From Candidatus Saccharimonadota bacterium (lineage in GTDB: Bacteria > Patescibacteriota > Saccharimonadia > Saccharimonadales > Saccharimonadaceae), in assembly GCA_028289065.1 (NCBI GenBank), contig JAQGHA010000016.1, positions 1 to 64,000 on the forward strand: a stretch of 64,000 nucleotides of DNA. Direction: 5' to 3'. Every line of letters begins with the position of its first letter. Position 1 is the stretch's first letter. The notes under the pieces were generated by a model. That model was not told where the DNA came from. It was given only the letters and a program-made list of their open reading frames with translations, and made no database searches. The translations under genes were made by a program, and so were the position numbers. This document shows, piece by piece, positions 9,817-17,661 of the stretch.

Positions 9817-12660
9817 TTATGGAGTAGGTGTATCACGGGCTATGGTTTCAATAGTAACAATGTTATGTTTAATTTTACCCTTAAGTGTTTCGTTCATTAA
9901 TAAGTCTTTAGCAGTATCTTGCATACGTTTTTTACCTTTATCGTTTGCTTGTTGATACGCGTACATCATATTAACTGAAGCTTCTGAGGCCATTTTTTCT
10001 TCAGAGTAGACACCTTTGGCTGTGTTATCAGCAGAAACAGAAGCCACAGTTCTTTTTATAGGTTGGCCAGTACTGTCGAGAATAACTTCGCCTTTTTCGT
10101 TTTTCTGTACTAGATTTCCTGATGCTATATCGTCAAGGTCAGACGCCTTCAAGAACTGTGGCCCATTCTCTCTTAACGAACCAGAAATTGATTGGCGTAA
10201 GACACTATTTGCCGGATCTTTATCAGTACTGTACTTATTAACATATTTTTGATAATTATCAGGGCTACCGATTTTTATCATCCTATCAAGCAGTGCGGCT
10301 GTTCGTGCTTGCGAATTGCCTGGGTCTTGAAGCTTTGTTTCTAGGTCAGGCATTTGCAGATTAGAAACGAACGACTGTTCGGCTTTAATATCTTCAAATT
10401 CAGCTTTTTCGATAGTAAACTTAGCTCCAGCTAACGCACGTTGCAATGCCGCAGGGTCGGCTGCTGTAGTCAAAGTACCACCAGCTACCCTATTTGCAAA
10501 TGGCGTAGCTTTTCCATCTTTAGTCATTGAATCAGCAAGATATTGTTGTTCTGTTCTACCGAGCTCAGATTTCGCACCGGATATTTCGGCGTTTCGTCGA
10601 GAACGCCATCTCACGTATGCTCCCCGGCCAAATTGACCAGCACCTTTAATAGCTCGGTCATCTCGAAGAATTCTTTGGTTTTCAGTACGCTTTCGACTGG
10701 CGTTTTTCAATCGGTCTACTGGACCCTTCTCTACACTGTTCACAATTCCACCAAACCTATTTAGAACCCCACCAGCAGTCTTCATAACAAGCGGTGTAAT
10801 TGCTAATGGCAAGATGGCGATACAGGCACCCATAATCTGAACCACTGTATTACCTTCAGCACCGTGCATGACAATCATCGATGCGAGAGCTGATGCCCCA
10901 AAAATACCAGCAATTATTGGATACATTAATAACAATGTCATAAATAGTTTTCGCCACTTAGTGAATAAGTCTTCAGTATTTGGTAGAAGGTAAGCTACAA
11001 ATGCTAAAGGCGATACAACAATTAATAGGATGATTAACGCCTGGCGTAGTGTTAATACTAAGAACACAGTAACAATTGCGACTACCGCTGCAAGTAAGGC
11101 TGGGACAAGCGCAGATAGCGTTACATAGTATAGAGCTGTACCTGCTGCTGTCGCAACAAGGGCTGCTCCAACCATATCGGTCCATTGCCCGCCGTTCAAC
11201 AATTTATCTCCAGTGTTGAATCCCCCACTTAAACTATCGCCGATTCTGTCTTTAACAGAATCAAAAACCTGTATAACCGAAGCCCCAATAATATTTGAGA
11301 GGTCCACCGCAATTGCACATACCCAAAATGATATATTCACTAATATTGCCGCCACTACTAAGCGAGGTAATAATTTCTTAACACCATAATTACTCACTCC
11401 AACCCCAGTTAACTGCGAGAAGATAACAATAAGAAAAGCAATTACAAAAGCTATATTTGCGACATTTCGCATGACAGCCCACGCTAAATATACCCCTTCA
11501 TTTTCACCGGTAGTGACAAGGGCTTTTACTACCAATAACCCCGATACGAAATTATAAGCACCATCTACAATACCACCCATAAATACAAGTACCGGGCAGA
11601 CTATCCAGCCCACACCCTCGATGTTACACGTGCTAACAGGGTCACAGGTGTCGGTAACGGTACAATTAGCGTCACCTGATCCTGTGTTGGCTACCGAATC
11701 GGGTGTGTCGTTATGTTGTTTATTCCAAAGTAAAAATGACGGCGCGCTTGAATTGATTTTAGAAACTAATTCTTTACAGCTAAAATGCTCTCCGTCCGAA
11801 CCTGGATAATTAGCCCCCCGGTAATTCCATGTAGATGCGTAACTAAGAAGGTTATTGCCAGACGTGTCGTCGCCTGTCGATTGTCGGCTGGCAGCATAGG
11901 TATATACGTAGTCAACTACGGCCGAGTCTTCGACAACTTTTATGACAGTATATGTAACACCGTCCCTAAATTGGTTTTTGTTTGCTGCTTCACGTTGGGT
12001 AGCGTCTACCGCTGATAATTTTCCAATTTGTTTCGCACTACAATCACTAAGGTTTTTATCTTTACTGCTAAATATTCCCATGTAAAGGGCGTACTTTGCA
12101 CTATTATCAAGCAGGTCGACAACATTACCGACCTTAGATAATACAGCTGATTTGAAGCCATCAAACCTTTTATTGCCATCTGTGCTTTTGTTTCCTTGGA
12201 CCCAGGCTGGAATATCACTGTCAAATGTATAGCCTATGTCTTTAAGGAACGTCTTGTAATCAGTCCATCCCCATAACTTAAGCGCATTGACCATGACCTG
12301 GTCGCAATCCTGTTTATTATTTGGATAAACAGTAACCCATGCGTCAACGTCGTCAAACCACTCGCCTTCATCAGAACCGTTCGAATTACCACTACCAGAT
12401 TGGCCGGGTTTCGTATCGCCATTCGCACCGACCTCAGTTTGAATTGTTGCACGCATGTGACTGGTTACGCATCTGCTTGTCGCTTTCCAGTAGCTGTAAG
12501 ATGCAGCTCTGGCAGATGGCGCTGTGTCTGTGGTCATTTTTGCCATTGCGTTTGTTGATAATAACAAACCAATTAAGATAGAAACTAAAAGAGCCACCCC
12601 GGATATCATGAATAAACTTGGTTTTATATCTTTGTAAGTTTTTGCGTTAAAAATAAACAT
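9817..12660 (-). CDS. VirB6/TrbL-like polytopic channel protein
   Basis: This is a 947-aa protein. An N-terminal hydrophobic anchor (about 15-38) precedes a Cys-containing, probably extracytoplasmic region to about 360. A membrane block follows at about 375-665 (FVIAFLIVIFSQLTGVG, LLPRLVVAAILVNISFWV, ALIILLIVVSPLAFVAYLLP, KLFMTLLLMYPIIAGIFGA). The ~280-residue tail is charged and probably cytoplasmic. The repeated LxxRxxxAxxLVNIS and PLAF patterns are those of VirB6/TrbL-like proteins of Gram-positive and CPR loci. It probably forms the transmembrane channel with the neighbouring PrgI and VirB4 proteins. Its start codon lies inside an inverted repeat that could mask it. Confidence 0.78.
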   Translation of the reverse strand: MFIFNAKTYKDIKPSLFMISGVALLVSILIGLLLSTNAMAKMTTDTAPSARAASYSYWKATSRCVTSHMRATIQTEVGANGDTKPGQSGSGNSNGSDEGEWFDDVDAWVTVYPNNKQDCDQVMVNALKLWGWTDYKTFLKDIGYTFDSDIPAWVQGNKSTDGNKRFDGFKSAVLSKVGNVVDLLDNSAKYALYMGIFSSKDKNLSDCSAKQIGKLSAVDATQREAANKNQFRDGVTYTVIKVVEDSAVVDYVYTYAASRQSTGDDTSGNNLLSYASTWNYRGANYPGSDGEHFSCKELVSKINSSAPSFLLWNKQHNDTPDSVANTGSGDANCTVTDTCDPVSTCNIEGVGWIVCPVLVFMGGIVDGAYNFVSGLLVVKALVTTGENEGVYLAWAVMRNVANIAFVIAFLIVIFSQLTGVGVSNYGVKKLLPRLVVAAILVNISFWVCAIAVDLSNIIGASVIQVFDSVKDRIGDSLSGGFNTGDKLLNGGQWTDMVGAALVATAAGTALYYVTLSALVPALLAAVVAIVTVFLVLTLRQALIILLIVVSPLAFVAYLLPNTEDLFTKWRKLFMTLLLMYPIIAGIFGASALASMIVMHGAEGNTVVQIMGACIAILPLAITPLVMKTAGGVLNRFGGIVNSVEKGPVDRLKNASRKRTENQRILRDDRAIKGAGQFGRGAYVRWRSRRNAEISGAKSELGRTEQQYLADSMTKDGKATPFANRVAGGTLTTAADPAALQRALAGAKFTIEKAEFEDIKAEQSFVSNLQMPDLETKLQDPGNSQARTAALLDRMIKIGSPDNYQKYVNKYSTDKDPANSVLRQSISGSLRENGPQFLKASDLDDIASGNLVQKNEKGEVILDSTGQPIKRTVASVSADNTAKGVYSEEKMASEASVNMMYAYQQANDKGKKRMQDTAKDLLMNETLKGKIKHNIVTIETIARDTPTP

Positions 12661-12695
12661 AACCGCTTACCATAATTAAAGGCTAAACGGTTATG
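12658..12695 (-). promoter_or_regulatory. Inverted repeat that includes the virB6-like start codon
   Basis: CATAACCG and CGGTTATG, 8 bp each with a 22-nt loop, flank the translation start. On the transcript the ATG is in the 3' arm, so the stem would hide the start codon. No good Shine-Dalgarno sequence is present. This suggests translational control, but is inference. Confidence 0.35.
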
Positions 12696-12716
12696 TTTTA
12701 CAAGAGGAGGCTTGGT

Positions 12717-13706
12717 TTAATTGGTGTCAACAATATCTAGGCTGGTGACAATCAAGCTGTCAGGTGCTTTAGGGTTTGGTACTAAAGTTATATATGTGTC
12801 AGAAGTATGGCCATCAAACGGAAGTTGCCCAGCATACATTGTTTTCTCGTCGTTAATTACAGATTCTTGGCTAATGATAAGTTCAAGTTCACCTTCAGTT
12901 TGACTAGCGTCTTGAACGCCGGTGTTTTTATATTCACCCTGTAGAGGTTCGATGTTCTCGGTATTACTATTCGGGGTTTCTTTGTCACCGTATGTGCGAA
13001 GGTAACCAATAAGGGAGGCCTTATTACTAGCTTCGAGACTTGAGATCGCATTTATTATGTTGGGATTAGTACTAAACGCATAATCTTCACCAAATAAGGC
13101 AGTTGCATACACAGGGGTATTCTTTTTGGCAATTTCAGCTGCATAAATTTCTTCGTCAGGTAGGCCAGCGTTCAGCCAGTCATAGAATGTCTTAGAAGTT
13201 GCACCACCCATGTCCCAGCGTGAAATAATTGAACTATATTTTTCACCGGCTTCCTGAGGGTTCATAGTAGAGGTGAATCGTAGACTTTGTAGAATCTCTT
13301 GTTCATTTTCTGCGGTAATTACAGGATCATTTTCACCTTGAACGGGTTGTTCAACAGGAGCTTCGGGATTATTTGAAGCATCAGGTTCTGATGTGTCTGG
13401 GTTTGGTTCAGCCGGAGCGGTTGCAACCGGTTCAGATTTCGGAGGTTGATTCATGGCGTTTACACTAAATACTGCCCCGGCAGCAATTGCAACAGCTGCT
13501 GCTGCAGCGCCAATATAAAGACCTTTTTTTGATTTCTGTTCAGGGGGTTTACTGGTCTGCTCAACAACAGGAACTATAAAACTACCCTCTTTAATCGCCT
13601 GAGTAAGTGGAGTTTTATCGAACTCACGAAAAGGTTCTTCGGGCGATTTAGGTTTGGGTGCCTTAGTAGTTTGATCTGCGTTGTTTGGTTCAAAAGGGCT
13701 TTCCAT
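12717..13706 (-). CDS. Single-pass membrane protein, first gene of the secretion operon
   Basis: The frame opens far upstream, but the first 56 codons are AT-rich promoter DNA. The ATG at 13706 (MESPFEPNNADQ) is preceded by AAGGA about 11 nt upstream and by a promoter-like TTGATA (13775-13780) with TTAATA (13752-13757), so I choose it. The 329-aa product has a Pro/Glu-rich cytoplasmic N-terminus, one membrane helix (about 80-100, GLYIGAAAAAVAIAAGAVFS), an acidic Pro-rich linker, and a globular extracytoplasmic C-terminus. Family not recognised. Its position at the head of the operon suggests an envelope accessory protein. Confidence 0.65.
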   Translation of the reverse strand: MESPFEPNNADQTTKAPKPKSPEEPFREFDKTPLTQAIKEGSFIVPVVEQTSKPPEQKSKKGLYIGAAAAAVAIAAGAVFSVNAMNQPPKSEPVATAPAEPNPDTSEPDASNNPEAPVEQPVQGENDPVITAENEQEILQSLRFTSTMNPQEAGEKYSSIISRWDMGGATSKTFYDWLNAGLPDEEIYAAEIAKKNTPVYATALFGEDYAFSTNPNIINAISSLEASNKASLIGYLRTYGDKETPNSNTENIEPLQGEYKNTGVQDASQTEGELELIISQESVINDEKTMYAGQLPFDGHTSDTYITLVPNPKAPDSLIVTSLDIVDTN

Positions 13707-13751
13707 GGAAGATTGTATCCTTGCTAGCTTATTACGTTGAAATAACAGTAC

Positions 13752-13897
13752 TATTAAATATGCGCTTTTTGAGGTATCAAATGTTGATTGATTAAAATAT
13801 AACACAAAAAGCTTAAAAAGTAAAGAGGAGGCGCCTTGTGCTATTAACACATTAACCTCCTGAATGACTTGCAATCTACCCCAAAACCTCGTAATCT
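13752..13897. promoter_or_regulatory. Divergent promoter region of the secretion and pilin operons
   Basis: Rightward: TTGCAA (13869-13874), a 17-nt spacer and TAATCT (13892-13897), with the first pilin ATG at 13907, giving an almost leaderless transcript. Leftward: TTGATA/TTAATA on the minus strand with a 17-nt spacer. Between them lies an inverted repeat (13826-13861: AGGAGG...CCTCCT, inner TGTG/CACA) that could be an operator or, leftward, a hairpin followed by a T-rich run. Confidence 0.5.
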
Positions 13898-13906
13898 ATA
13901 GATAAT

Positions 13907-14317
13907 ATGAACAAAAAACAAACAATACGAAATGTGATGGCGGGCTTCTTTTTACTATTTGGATTAGCATTCTTTTTAACCCCTGTGTCGGCTGTTGCAG
14001 CTACAAACAATGGTTGCGAGGTAGATACAGCTATTATTCACTGTTCGAATGTTAATGCAGACGGTGGTATTAAAAATACCGGCCTTTGGAGTATTTTATT
14101 GATGGTGATTAATATCCTCACCGCTGGTGTAGGTGTTTTGGCTTTAGCGGGCCTGGTGTATGGTTCTATCCTATACACCTCTGCTGGAGGGAGCCAGGAG
14201 CAAACTAAAAAAGCTATGACGGTATTTTCGAACGTCGTTATTGGCGTAATTGCATTTGCGGGTATGTGGGCCCTGCTTAACTTCTTAATTCCTGGTGGGG
14301 TATTTAAAGACCTATGA
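13907..14317 (+). CDS. VirB2-like pilin 1
   Basis: This 136-aa protein has a signal peptide (residues about 8-32, ending near SAVAA). A mature domain with two membrane helices (about 60-85 and 105-128) follows, separated by the loop YGSILYTSAGGSQEQTKKAM. Two helices with a G-rich YxTSxG loop are characteristic of VirB2/TrbC-like pilins of CPR type IV systems. Two cysteines in the mature N-terminus (C38 and C46) may form a disulfide. It leads a four-gene pilin operon, overlaps the next gene by 4 bp (ATGA), and is divergent from the channel genes. Confidence 0.75.
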   Translation: MNKKQTIRNVMAGFFLLFGLAFFLTPVSAVAATNNGCEVDTAIIHCSNVNADGGIKNTGLWSILLMVINILTAGVGVLALAGLVYGSILYTSAGGSQEQTKKAMTVFSNVVIGVIAFAGMWALLNFLIPGGVFKDL

Positions 14318-15021
14318 ACCGATTTATAAAAAATATTATTTTTGCTGGAGCTTTTGTGTTTCTGGTCGCCTCACCTATTGCAGCCGTAGCTTTGCCTCAG
14401 CCAGTACTCGCAGCCGATTCGGGTAATTGTGAAAAAAGTATTCTGGGAATTCCACCATGGTACCGTGGCTTAACCCAAGCTGATAGTAATGGTGACTGTG
14501 TCATTAAATCCCCCGATGACAGCGGTGGCCTATCGGCATTTATTTGGAAAATTGTTTTAAATGGAATACAGATTGCCTTAGTGATCGCGGGTTATGTTGC
14601 CCTCTTTTACATCATTTATGGTGGATTCCTGTTTATTACCGGTGGCGGTAACGCTAGCCAAGTTGAGAAAGCTCGAAAAAGCATTTTAAACGCGGTTATC
14701 GGGTTGGTTATTTCTATCGGGGCGATCGCCATTACAAACCTTATTTTTGGGGTTTTCGGCAGCGCAAGCACAACAAATAGTTTGGGTGTACCAGAATTAA
14801 GTGCCGATGACCTGCTTCGTAATGGTATAAACTTGGTGTATTACATTGGCGGTATTGTCGCGGTGATTGTTATTATTATTTCGGGAATTATGTACAGTAT
14901 TTCTATGGGTGACTCTGGTCGAGTAACCCGTTCAAAAAATATGATTCTTTACTCACTTATCGGTATAGTAATTTTAATCGCAGCCTTCGCAATTACTAAT
15001 TTTGTCTTTGAAAGGTTTTAA
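14314..15021 (+). CDS. Double VirB2-like pilin (two tandem pilin units)
   Basis: This 235-aa protein has a signal peptide ending near QPVLAAD. Two copies of the two-helix pilin unit follow: unit 1 around residues 75-150 with the loop IIYGGFLFITGGGNASQVEK, unit 2 around 165-235 with ISGIMYSISMGDSGRVTRSK. The second unit lacks its own signal peptide, so the gene appears to be a fusion or internal duplication. Two cysteines lie between the signal peptide and the first helix. It overlaps the first pilin gene by 4 bp and is followed immediately by the third. Confidence 0.72.
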   Translation: MNRFIKNIIFAGAFVFLVASPIAAVALPQPVLAADSGNCEKSILGIPPWYRGLTQADSNGDCVIKSPDDSGGLSAFIWKIVLNGIQIALVIAGYVALFYIIYGGFLFITGGGNASQVEKARKSILNAVIGLVISIGAIAITNLIFGVFGSASTTNSLGVPELSADDLLRNGINLVYYIGGIVAVIVIIISGIMYSISMGDSGRVTRSKNMILYSLIGIVILIAAFAITNFVFERF

Positions 15022-15399
15022 ATGAAAAAAATTCAAACGTACATCGCAGCTTTTATTCTACTCGCCATGAGTGCTGCTGTGTTAATGCCAATCGCATCGG
15101 TTAATGCACTTGGTCCTTTCGATCGTGTGTGTGCAGATGATAATTCTGATACGGCGGTATGTAAAAATAAGAACGATTCATCTGACAGCCTAGTTAATAA
15201 CATCGTTAATACGCTACTGTTCGTAGTTGGAGCGCTTTCTGTCTTGATGATTATTATCGGTGGCCTGCTTTATGTTACCTCTCAAGGCGATTCCGGTAGT
15301 GTTACCAAAGCAAAAAACACCGTTTTGTATGCAGTCATTGGCTTAATAGTGGCACTTCTGGCATACGCGATTGTTAACTGGCTATTTGACCGTTTTTAA
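15022..15399 (+). CDS. VirB2-like pilin 3
   Basis: This 125-aa protein has a signal peptide (about 8-30), a short Cys-containing segment (C38 and C48) and the two-helix pilin unit with loop GGLLYVTSQGDSGSVTKAKN and C-terminal AYAIVNWLFDRF. It begins right after the previous stop (TAAATG), implying translational coupling. The close similarity of its pilin unit to those of its neighbours points to tandem duplication. Confidence 0.72.
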   Translation: MKKIQTYIAAFILLAMSAAVLMPIASVNALGPFDRVCADDNSDTAVCKNKNDSSDSLVNNIVNTLLFVVGALSVLMIIIGGLLYVTSQGDSGSVTKAKNTVLYAVIGLIVALLAYAIVNWLFDRF

Positions 15400-15402
15400 T
15401 AA

Positions 15403-15433
15403 TTAACCCCTTCAAGAGTGAATAAGGGGTTAA
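15403..15433 (+). terminator. Hairpin between pilin 3 and pilin 4
   Basis: A 10-bp perfect stem TTAACCCCTT/AAGGGGTTAA encloses an 11-nt loop. It lacks a U-tract, so it is not a typical intrinsic terminator. It may stabilise an upstream mRNA end or partly attenuate transcription into the last pilin gene. Confidence 0.5.
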
Positions 15434-15492
15434 CAAACCGTGTTAAATCTGCTATAACTAACCTAGATTTCATAAGAAAGGAAACTAAATTA

Positions 15493-15909
15493 ATGAACGT
15501 AACAACAAAAAAGACATTGACCGGCATTTTTGCGGCTTTTGTATTCGCACTTGTGGCTTTATTCAGCCCAGTTGCCCCTACAGCAAGCGCAGCTGATTGT
15601 GGTACTGCATCAGAAGGTATCCAAGCTGGAATTAACTGTGCAGAAGGTAAAGATGTACCGGGCACCCTATTTGGTGGTTCTGACTCAATCTTCACTACAA
15701 TCGTAAACGTACTATTGTTCCTTATCGGTGCAATTAGCGTTATTATGCTGATCTATGGTGGTATTCGTTACACTACCTCTGGTGGTAACAGCGCAAACGT
15801 TACAGCAGCTAAAAATACTATTATGTACGCAATCATTGGTTTGATTGTTGCCTTCCTAGCATTTGCAGTTGTGAACTGGGTACTTAGTGCCATTACAACT
15901 AACGTTTAA
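15493..15909 (+). CDS. VirB2-like pilin 4
   Basis: The frame opens at 15418, but GAAAGGA before the ATG at 15493 and the signal peptide that follows mark that as the start. The 138-aa product has a signal peptide ending near TASAAD, two cysteines, and the two-helix pilin unit with loop IYGGIRYTTSGGNSANVTAA. It is separated from pilin 3 by a hairpin and has its own ribosome-binding site and a strong terminator, so it may be the main, separately dosed pilin. Confidence 0.75.
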   Translation: MNVTTKKTLTGIFAAFVFALVALFSPVAPTASAADCGTASEGIQAGINCAEGKDVPGTLFGGSDSIFTTIVNVLLFLIGAISVIMLIYGGIRYTTSGGNSANVTAAKNTIMYAIIGLIVAFLAFAVVNWVLSAITTNV

Positions 15910-15928
15910 TAGCGTTTACAAAAATAAA

Positions 15929-15957
15929 ATACCCTGCGCTATGCGGGGTATTTTTTT
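15929..15957 (+). terminator. Rho-independent terminator of the pilin operon
   Basis: ATACCCTGC pairs with GCGGGGTAT (9 bp, one G-U) around a 5-nt loop, followed by seven T. It lies 20 bp after the last pilin stop. Confidence 0.88.
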
Positions 15958-15977
15958 ATGCAAAAATACTGGGTATA

Positions 15978-16015
15978 AAATAACTCCCCTACTAAATATT
16001 AGAGGGGAGTTATTT
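15978..16015. terminator. Terminator between pilin operon and hsp20
   Basis: A 13-bp perfect stem AAATAACTCCCCT/AGGGGAGTTATTT has A/T-rich flanks on both sides, so it can work in both directions. It most likely ends the leftward hsp20 transcript. Confidence 0.8.
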
Positions 16016-16030
16016 GTACGAGCAAATAAA

Positions 16031-16495
16031 CTATTGAATTTGAATCTTTTTAGCTTGTTCTTGCTTGATCTTATTGAAGCTTACTGTTAGAACACCATCT
16101 TTTAAAACGGCTTCTACTTCGTCTTCTTTAACACTTACAGGAAGCGCTAGGGTGCGACTAAATTCACCCCAGTAACATTCTTGAATGTGCCATTGGGTTG
16201 CATCAGTATCGTCGCCGCTACTAAGGGTTCCACTGATTGTTAAAATACCGTCACTAATGCTGACGTCTAAATCTTCTTTGTTTACACCGGCTGTACGAGC
16301 CTTAACAACAAGCTTGCTTTCAGTTTCGTATACGTCAACCGCAAGTTGGCCTAAGAATTCTTCTTGGCTGTCGTCCCAGTCAGCGTTGCTCGCAGGCACG
16401 TTACTGTCGTCAGTTTGTGTTAGGTCGTCATCGCTTAAGAAGGCTGCTGCCAGCTCGTCTTCGATGAGTAAATCTTCGTTTGGTTTACGCGCCAT
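16031..16495 (-). CDS. Small heat-shock protein, Hsp20/alpha-crystallin family
   Basis: The start MARKPNEDLL at 16495 is fixed by GGAGG 6 nt upstream; 25 further upstream codons are leader. The 154-aa product has an acidic N-terminal arm (1-50) and an alpha-crystallin domain (about 55-150) with LAVDVYETESKLVVKA, the GVNKEDLDVSISDGILTISG core, and the closing VEAVLKDGVLTVSFNK strand. Such proteins are ATP-independent holdases. The clear minus-strand promoter (TTGATT, 17 nt, TATAAT) overlaps the promoter of divergent comFC. Confidence 0.88.
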   Translation of the reverse strand: MARKPNEDLLIEDELAAAFLSDDDLTQTDDSNVPASNADWDDSQEEFLGQLAVDVYETESKLVVKARTAGVNKEDLDVSISDGILTISGTLSSGDDTDATQWHIQECYWGEFSRTLALPVSVKEDEVEAVLKDGVLTVSFNKIKQEQAKKIQIQ

Positions 16496-16541
16496 GATAT
16501 CCTCCACTTTCTCTAGGCTCATTTGACAAATAGTCCCTCGT

Positions 16542-16570
16542 ATTATACCGGGCATATGCGGTATAATCAA
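16542..16570. promoter_or_regulatory. Overlapping divergent promoters of hsp20 and comFC in an inverted repeat
   Basis: Minus strand (hsp20): -35 TTGATT at 16570-16565, 17-nt spacer, -10 TATAAT at 16547-16542. Plus strand (comFC): -10 TATAAT at 16562-16567, 7 nt before its ATG. The two -10 boxes are the arms of a 9-bp inverted repeat (ATTATACCG/CGGTATAAT), and the hsp20 -35 overlaps the comFC -10, so polymerase cannot occupy both. Confidence 0.75.
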
Positions 16571-16574
16571 CTAA

Positions 16575-17270
16575 ATGGGTGGTATAAACGTAAAAATTAC
16601 AATGATCGAGGCGCTTATGCAAACAGTGGCGCCACACCCCTGTTTTGGGTGTGGTAAAATTGGCACTACTTTATGCGATAATTGTAAATATAACATCATT
16701 GATGAGCCATTTTCTGGCTGTATTCTATGCGGAAACGTTAGTCCAGAAGCCCTATGCGCACAACACGATGCGCCTATTTGTAAAGCCTGGGTAGTTGCTG
16801 AACGCCGCACGGTGTTGAGAAGGGTTATTGATGCGTATAAATTCGAGTACGTAAAAGCAGCTGGCCATACGCTTATTGAACTACTTGATGCAAAACTACC
16901 TATATTACCGGCTGATACTATTATTATTCCTATCCCAACCGCTCCTTCACATATACGGCAACGTGGCTATGACCATCTAGAAATCTTAGCTCGGTTGCTT
17001 GGACGACGACGCGAAATGCCCGTTACTCACCTATTACTACGTTCATCTGCCAAAACCCAGCATCGTTTGAATAAAGTCGAACGCCAGCAAGAAGCCAGCG
17101 GAGCATTTCATATATCCCCTCACCTCTCTATTGATAGCAACACGCCGATACTCTTGCTCGACGACATCGTTACAACCGGTTCAACAATAACTTCAGCTGC
17201 TCGCGTACTGGCGGATGCCGGCTTCAAGACAGTTTTTGTAGCAGCCCTCGCCTATCAACCTCTCGACTGA
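16575..17270 (+). CDS. comFC: ComF-family phosphoribosyltransferase-like protein
   Basis: This 231-aa protein has an N-terminal zinc-ribbon-like set of CxxC pairs (CFGC, CDNC, CILC) and a C-terminal type I phosphoribosyltransferase fold. The latter carries the PRPP-binding loop ILLLDDIVTTGST (about 194-206) and the ComFC hallmark RQRGYDHLEILAR. In other bacteria ComFC works in DNA uptake for natural transformation. The ATG is 7 nt after a TATAAT box with no ribosome-binding site, suggesting a leaderless mRNA; an alternative ATG lies at 16602. Confidence 0.88.
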   Translation: MGGINVKITMIEALMQTVAPHPCFGCGKIGTTLCDNCKYNIIDEPFSGCILCGNVSPEALCAQHDAPICKAWVVAERRTVLRRVIDAYKFEYVKAAGHTLIELLDAKLPILPADTIIIPIPTAPSHIRQRGYDHLEILARLLGRRREMPVTHLLLRSSAKTQHRLNKVERQQEASGAFHISPHLSIDSNTPILLLDDIVTTGSTITSAARVLADAGFKTVFVAALAYQPLD

Positions 17271-17310
17271 ACGGCTTCAATCTGTTAAAATATCCCAAGT
17301 ACCTACACCT

Positions 17311-17398
17311 GGAGAGGTGGCCGAGTGGTTTATGGTAACGGTCTTGAAAACCGTCGTGGGGCAACTCACCGAGAGTTCGAATCTCTCCCTCTCCGCCA
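17311..17398 (+). tRNA. tRNA-Ser, anticodon TGA
   Basis: A class II tRNA with a long variable arm. Acceptor arm GGAGAGG/CCTCTCC, anticodon loop CTTGAAA giving TGA (UGA), T-loop TTCGAAT, discriminator G, and CCA encoded in the DNA. An extended -10 (TGTTAAAAT) lies upstream. Confidence 0.96.
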
Positions 17399-17407
17399 AA
17401 ATTATTA

Positions 17408-17435
17408 ATATCTCCTATAACTAGGAGATATTTTT
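17408..17435 (+). terminator. Terminator after tRNA-Ser(UGA)
   Basis: ATATCTCCTA/TAGGAGATAT stem (10 bp) with a TAAC loop and a T-run, 10 bp downstream of the tRNA. Confidence 0.88.
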
Positions 17436-17506
17436 ATGTGCTATCGGTAGTTTCTGCCCCTGTTTTATGGTACAATCAATCACGTTGTTCCCTGTGAACA
17501 TACCAA

Positions 17507-17599
17507 GGAGGAGTACCCAAGTGGCTGAAGGGGATGGTTTGCTAAATCATTAGTCTGGGGAAACCTGGAGCGAGAGTTCGAATCTCTCCTCCTCCGCCA
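17507..17599 (+). tRNA. tRNA-Ser, anticodon GCT
   Basis: A class II tRNA with acceptor GGAGGAG/CTCCTCC, a GCT anticodon in loop TTGCTAA, long variable arm, T-loop TTCGAAT, discriminator G and encoded CCA. It reads AGY serine codons. Confidence 0.96.
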
Positions 17600-17607
17600 A
17601 AAGAATT

Positions 17608-17636
17608 CGCTCGGTTTTACCGGGCGTTTTCTTTTT
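17608..17636 (+). terminator. Terminator after tRNA-Ser(GCU)
   Basis: CGCTCGG/CCGGGCG (7 bp, one G-U) with a TTTTA loop, followed by TTTTCTTTTT. Confidence 0.85.
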
Positions 17637-17661
17637 GCGCTCATGGTATACTAAATTTGTA

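Noticed and set aside
13707-13874. Coding extension of the secretion operon's first gene
   Set aside because: The in-frame 56 codons are AT-rich, overlap the divergent promoter elements and encode no signal-peptide-like or conserved segment before the Pro-rich N-terminus.
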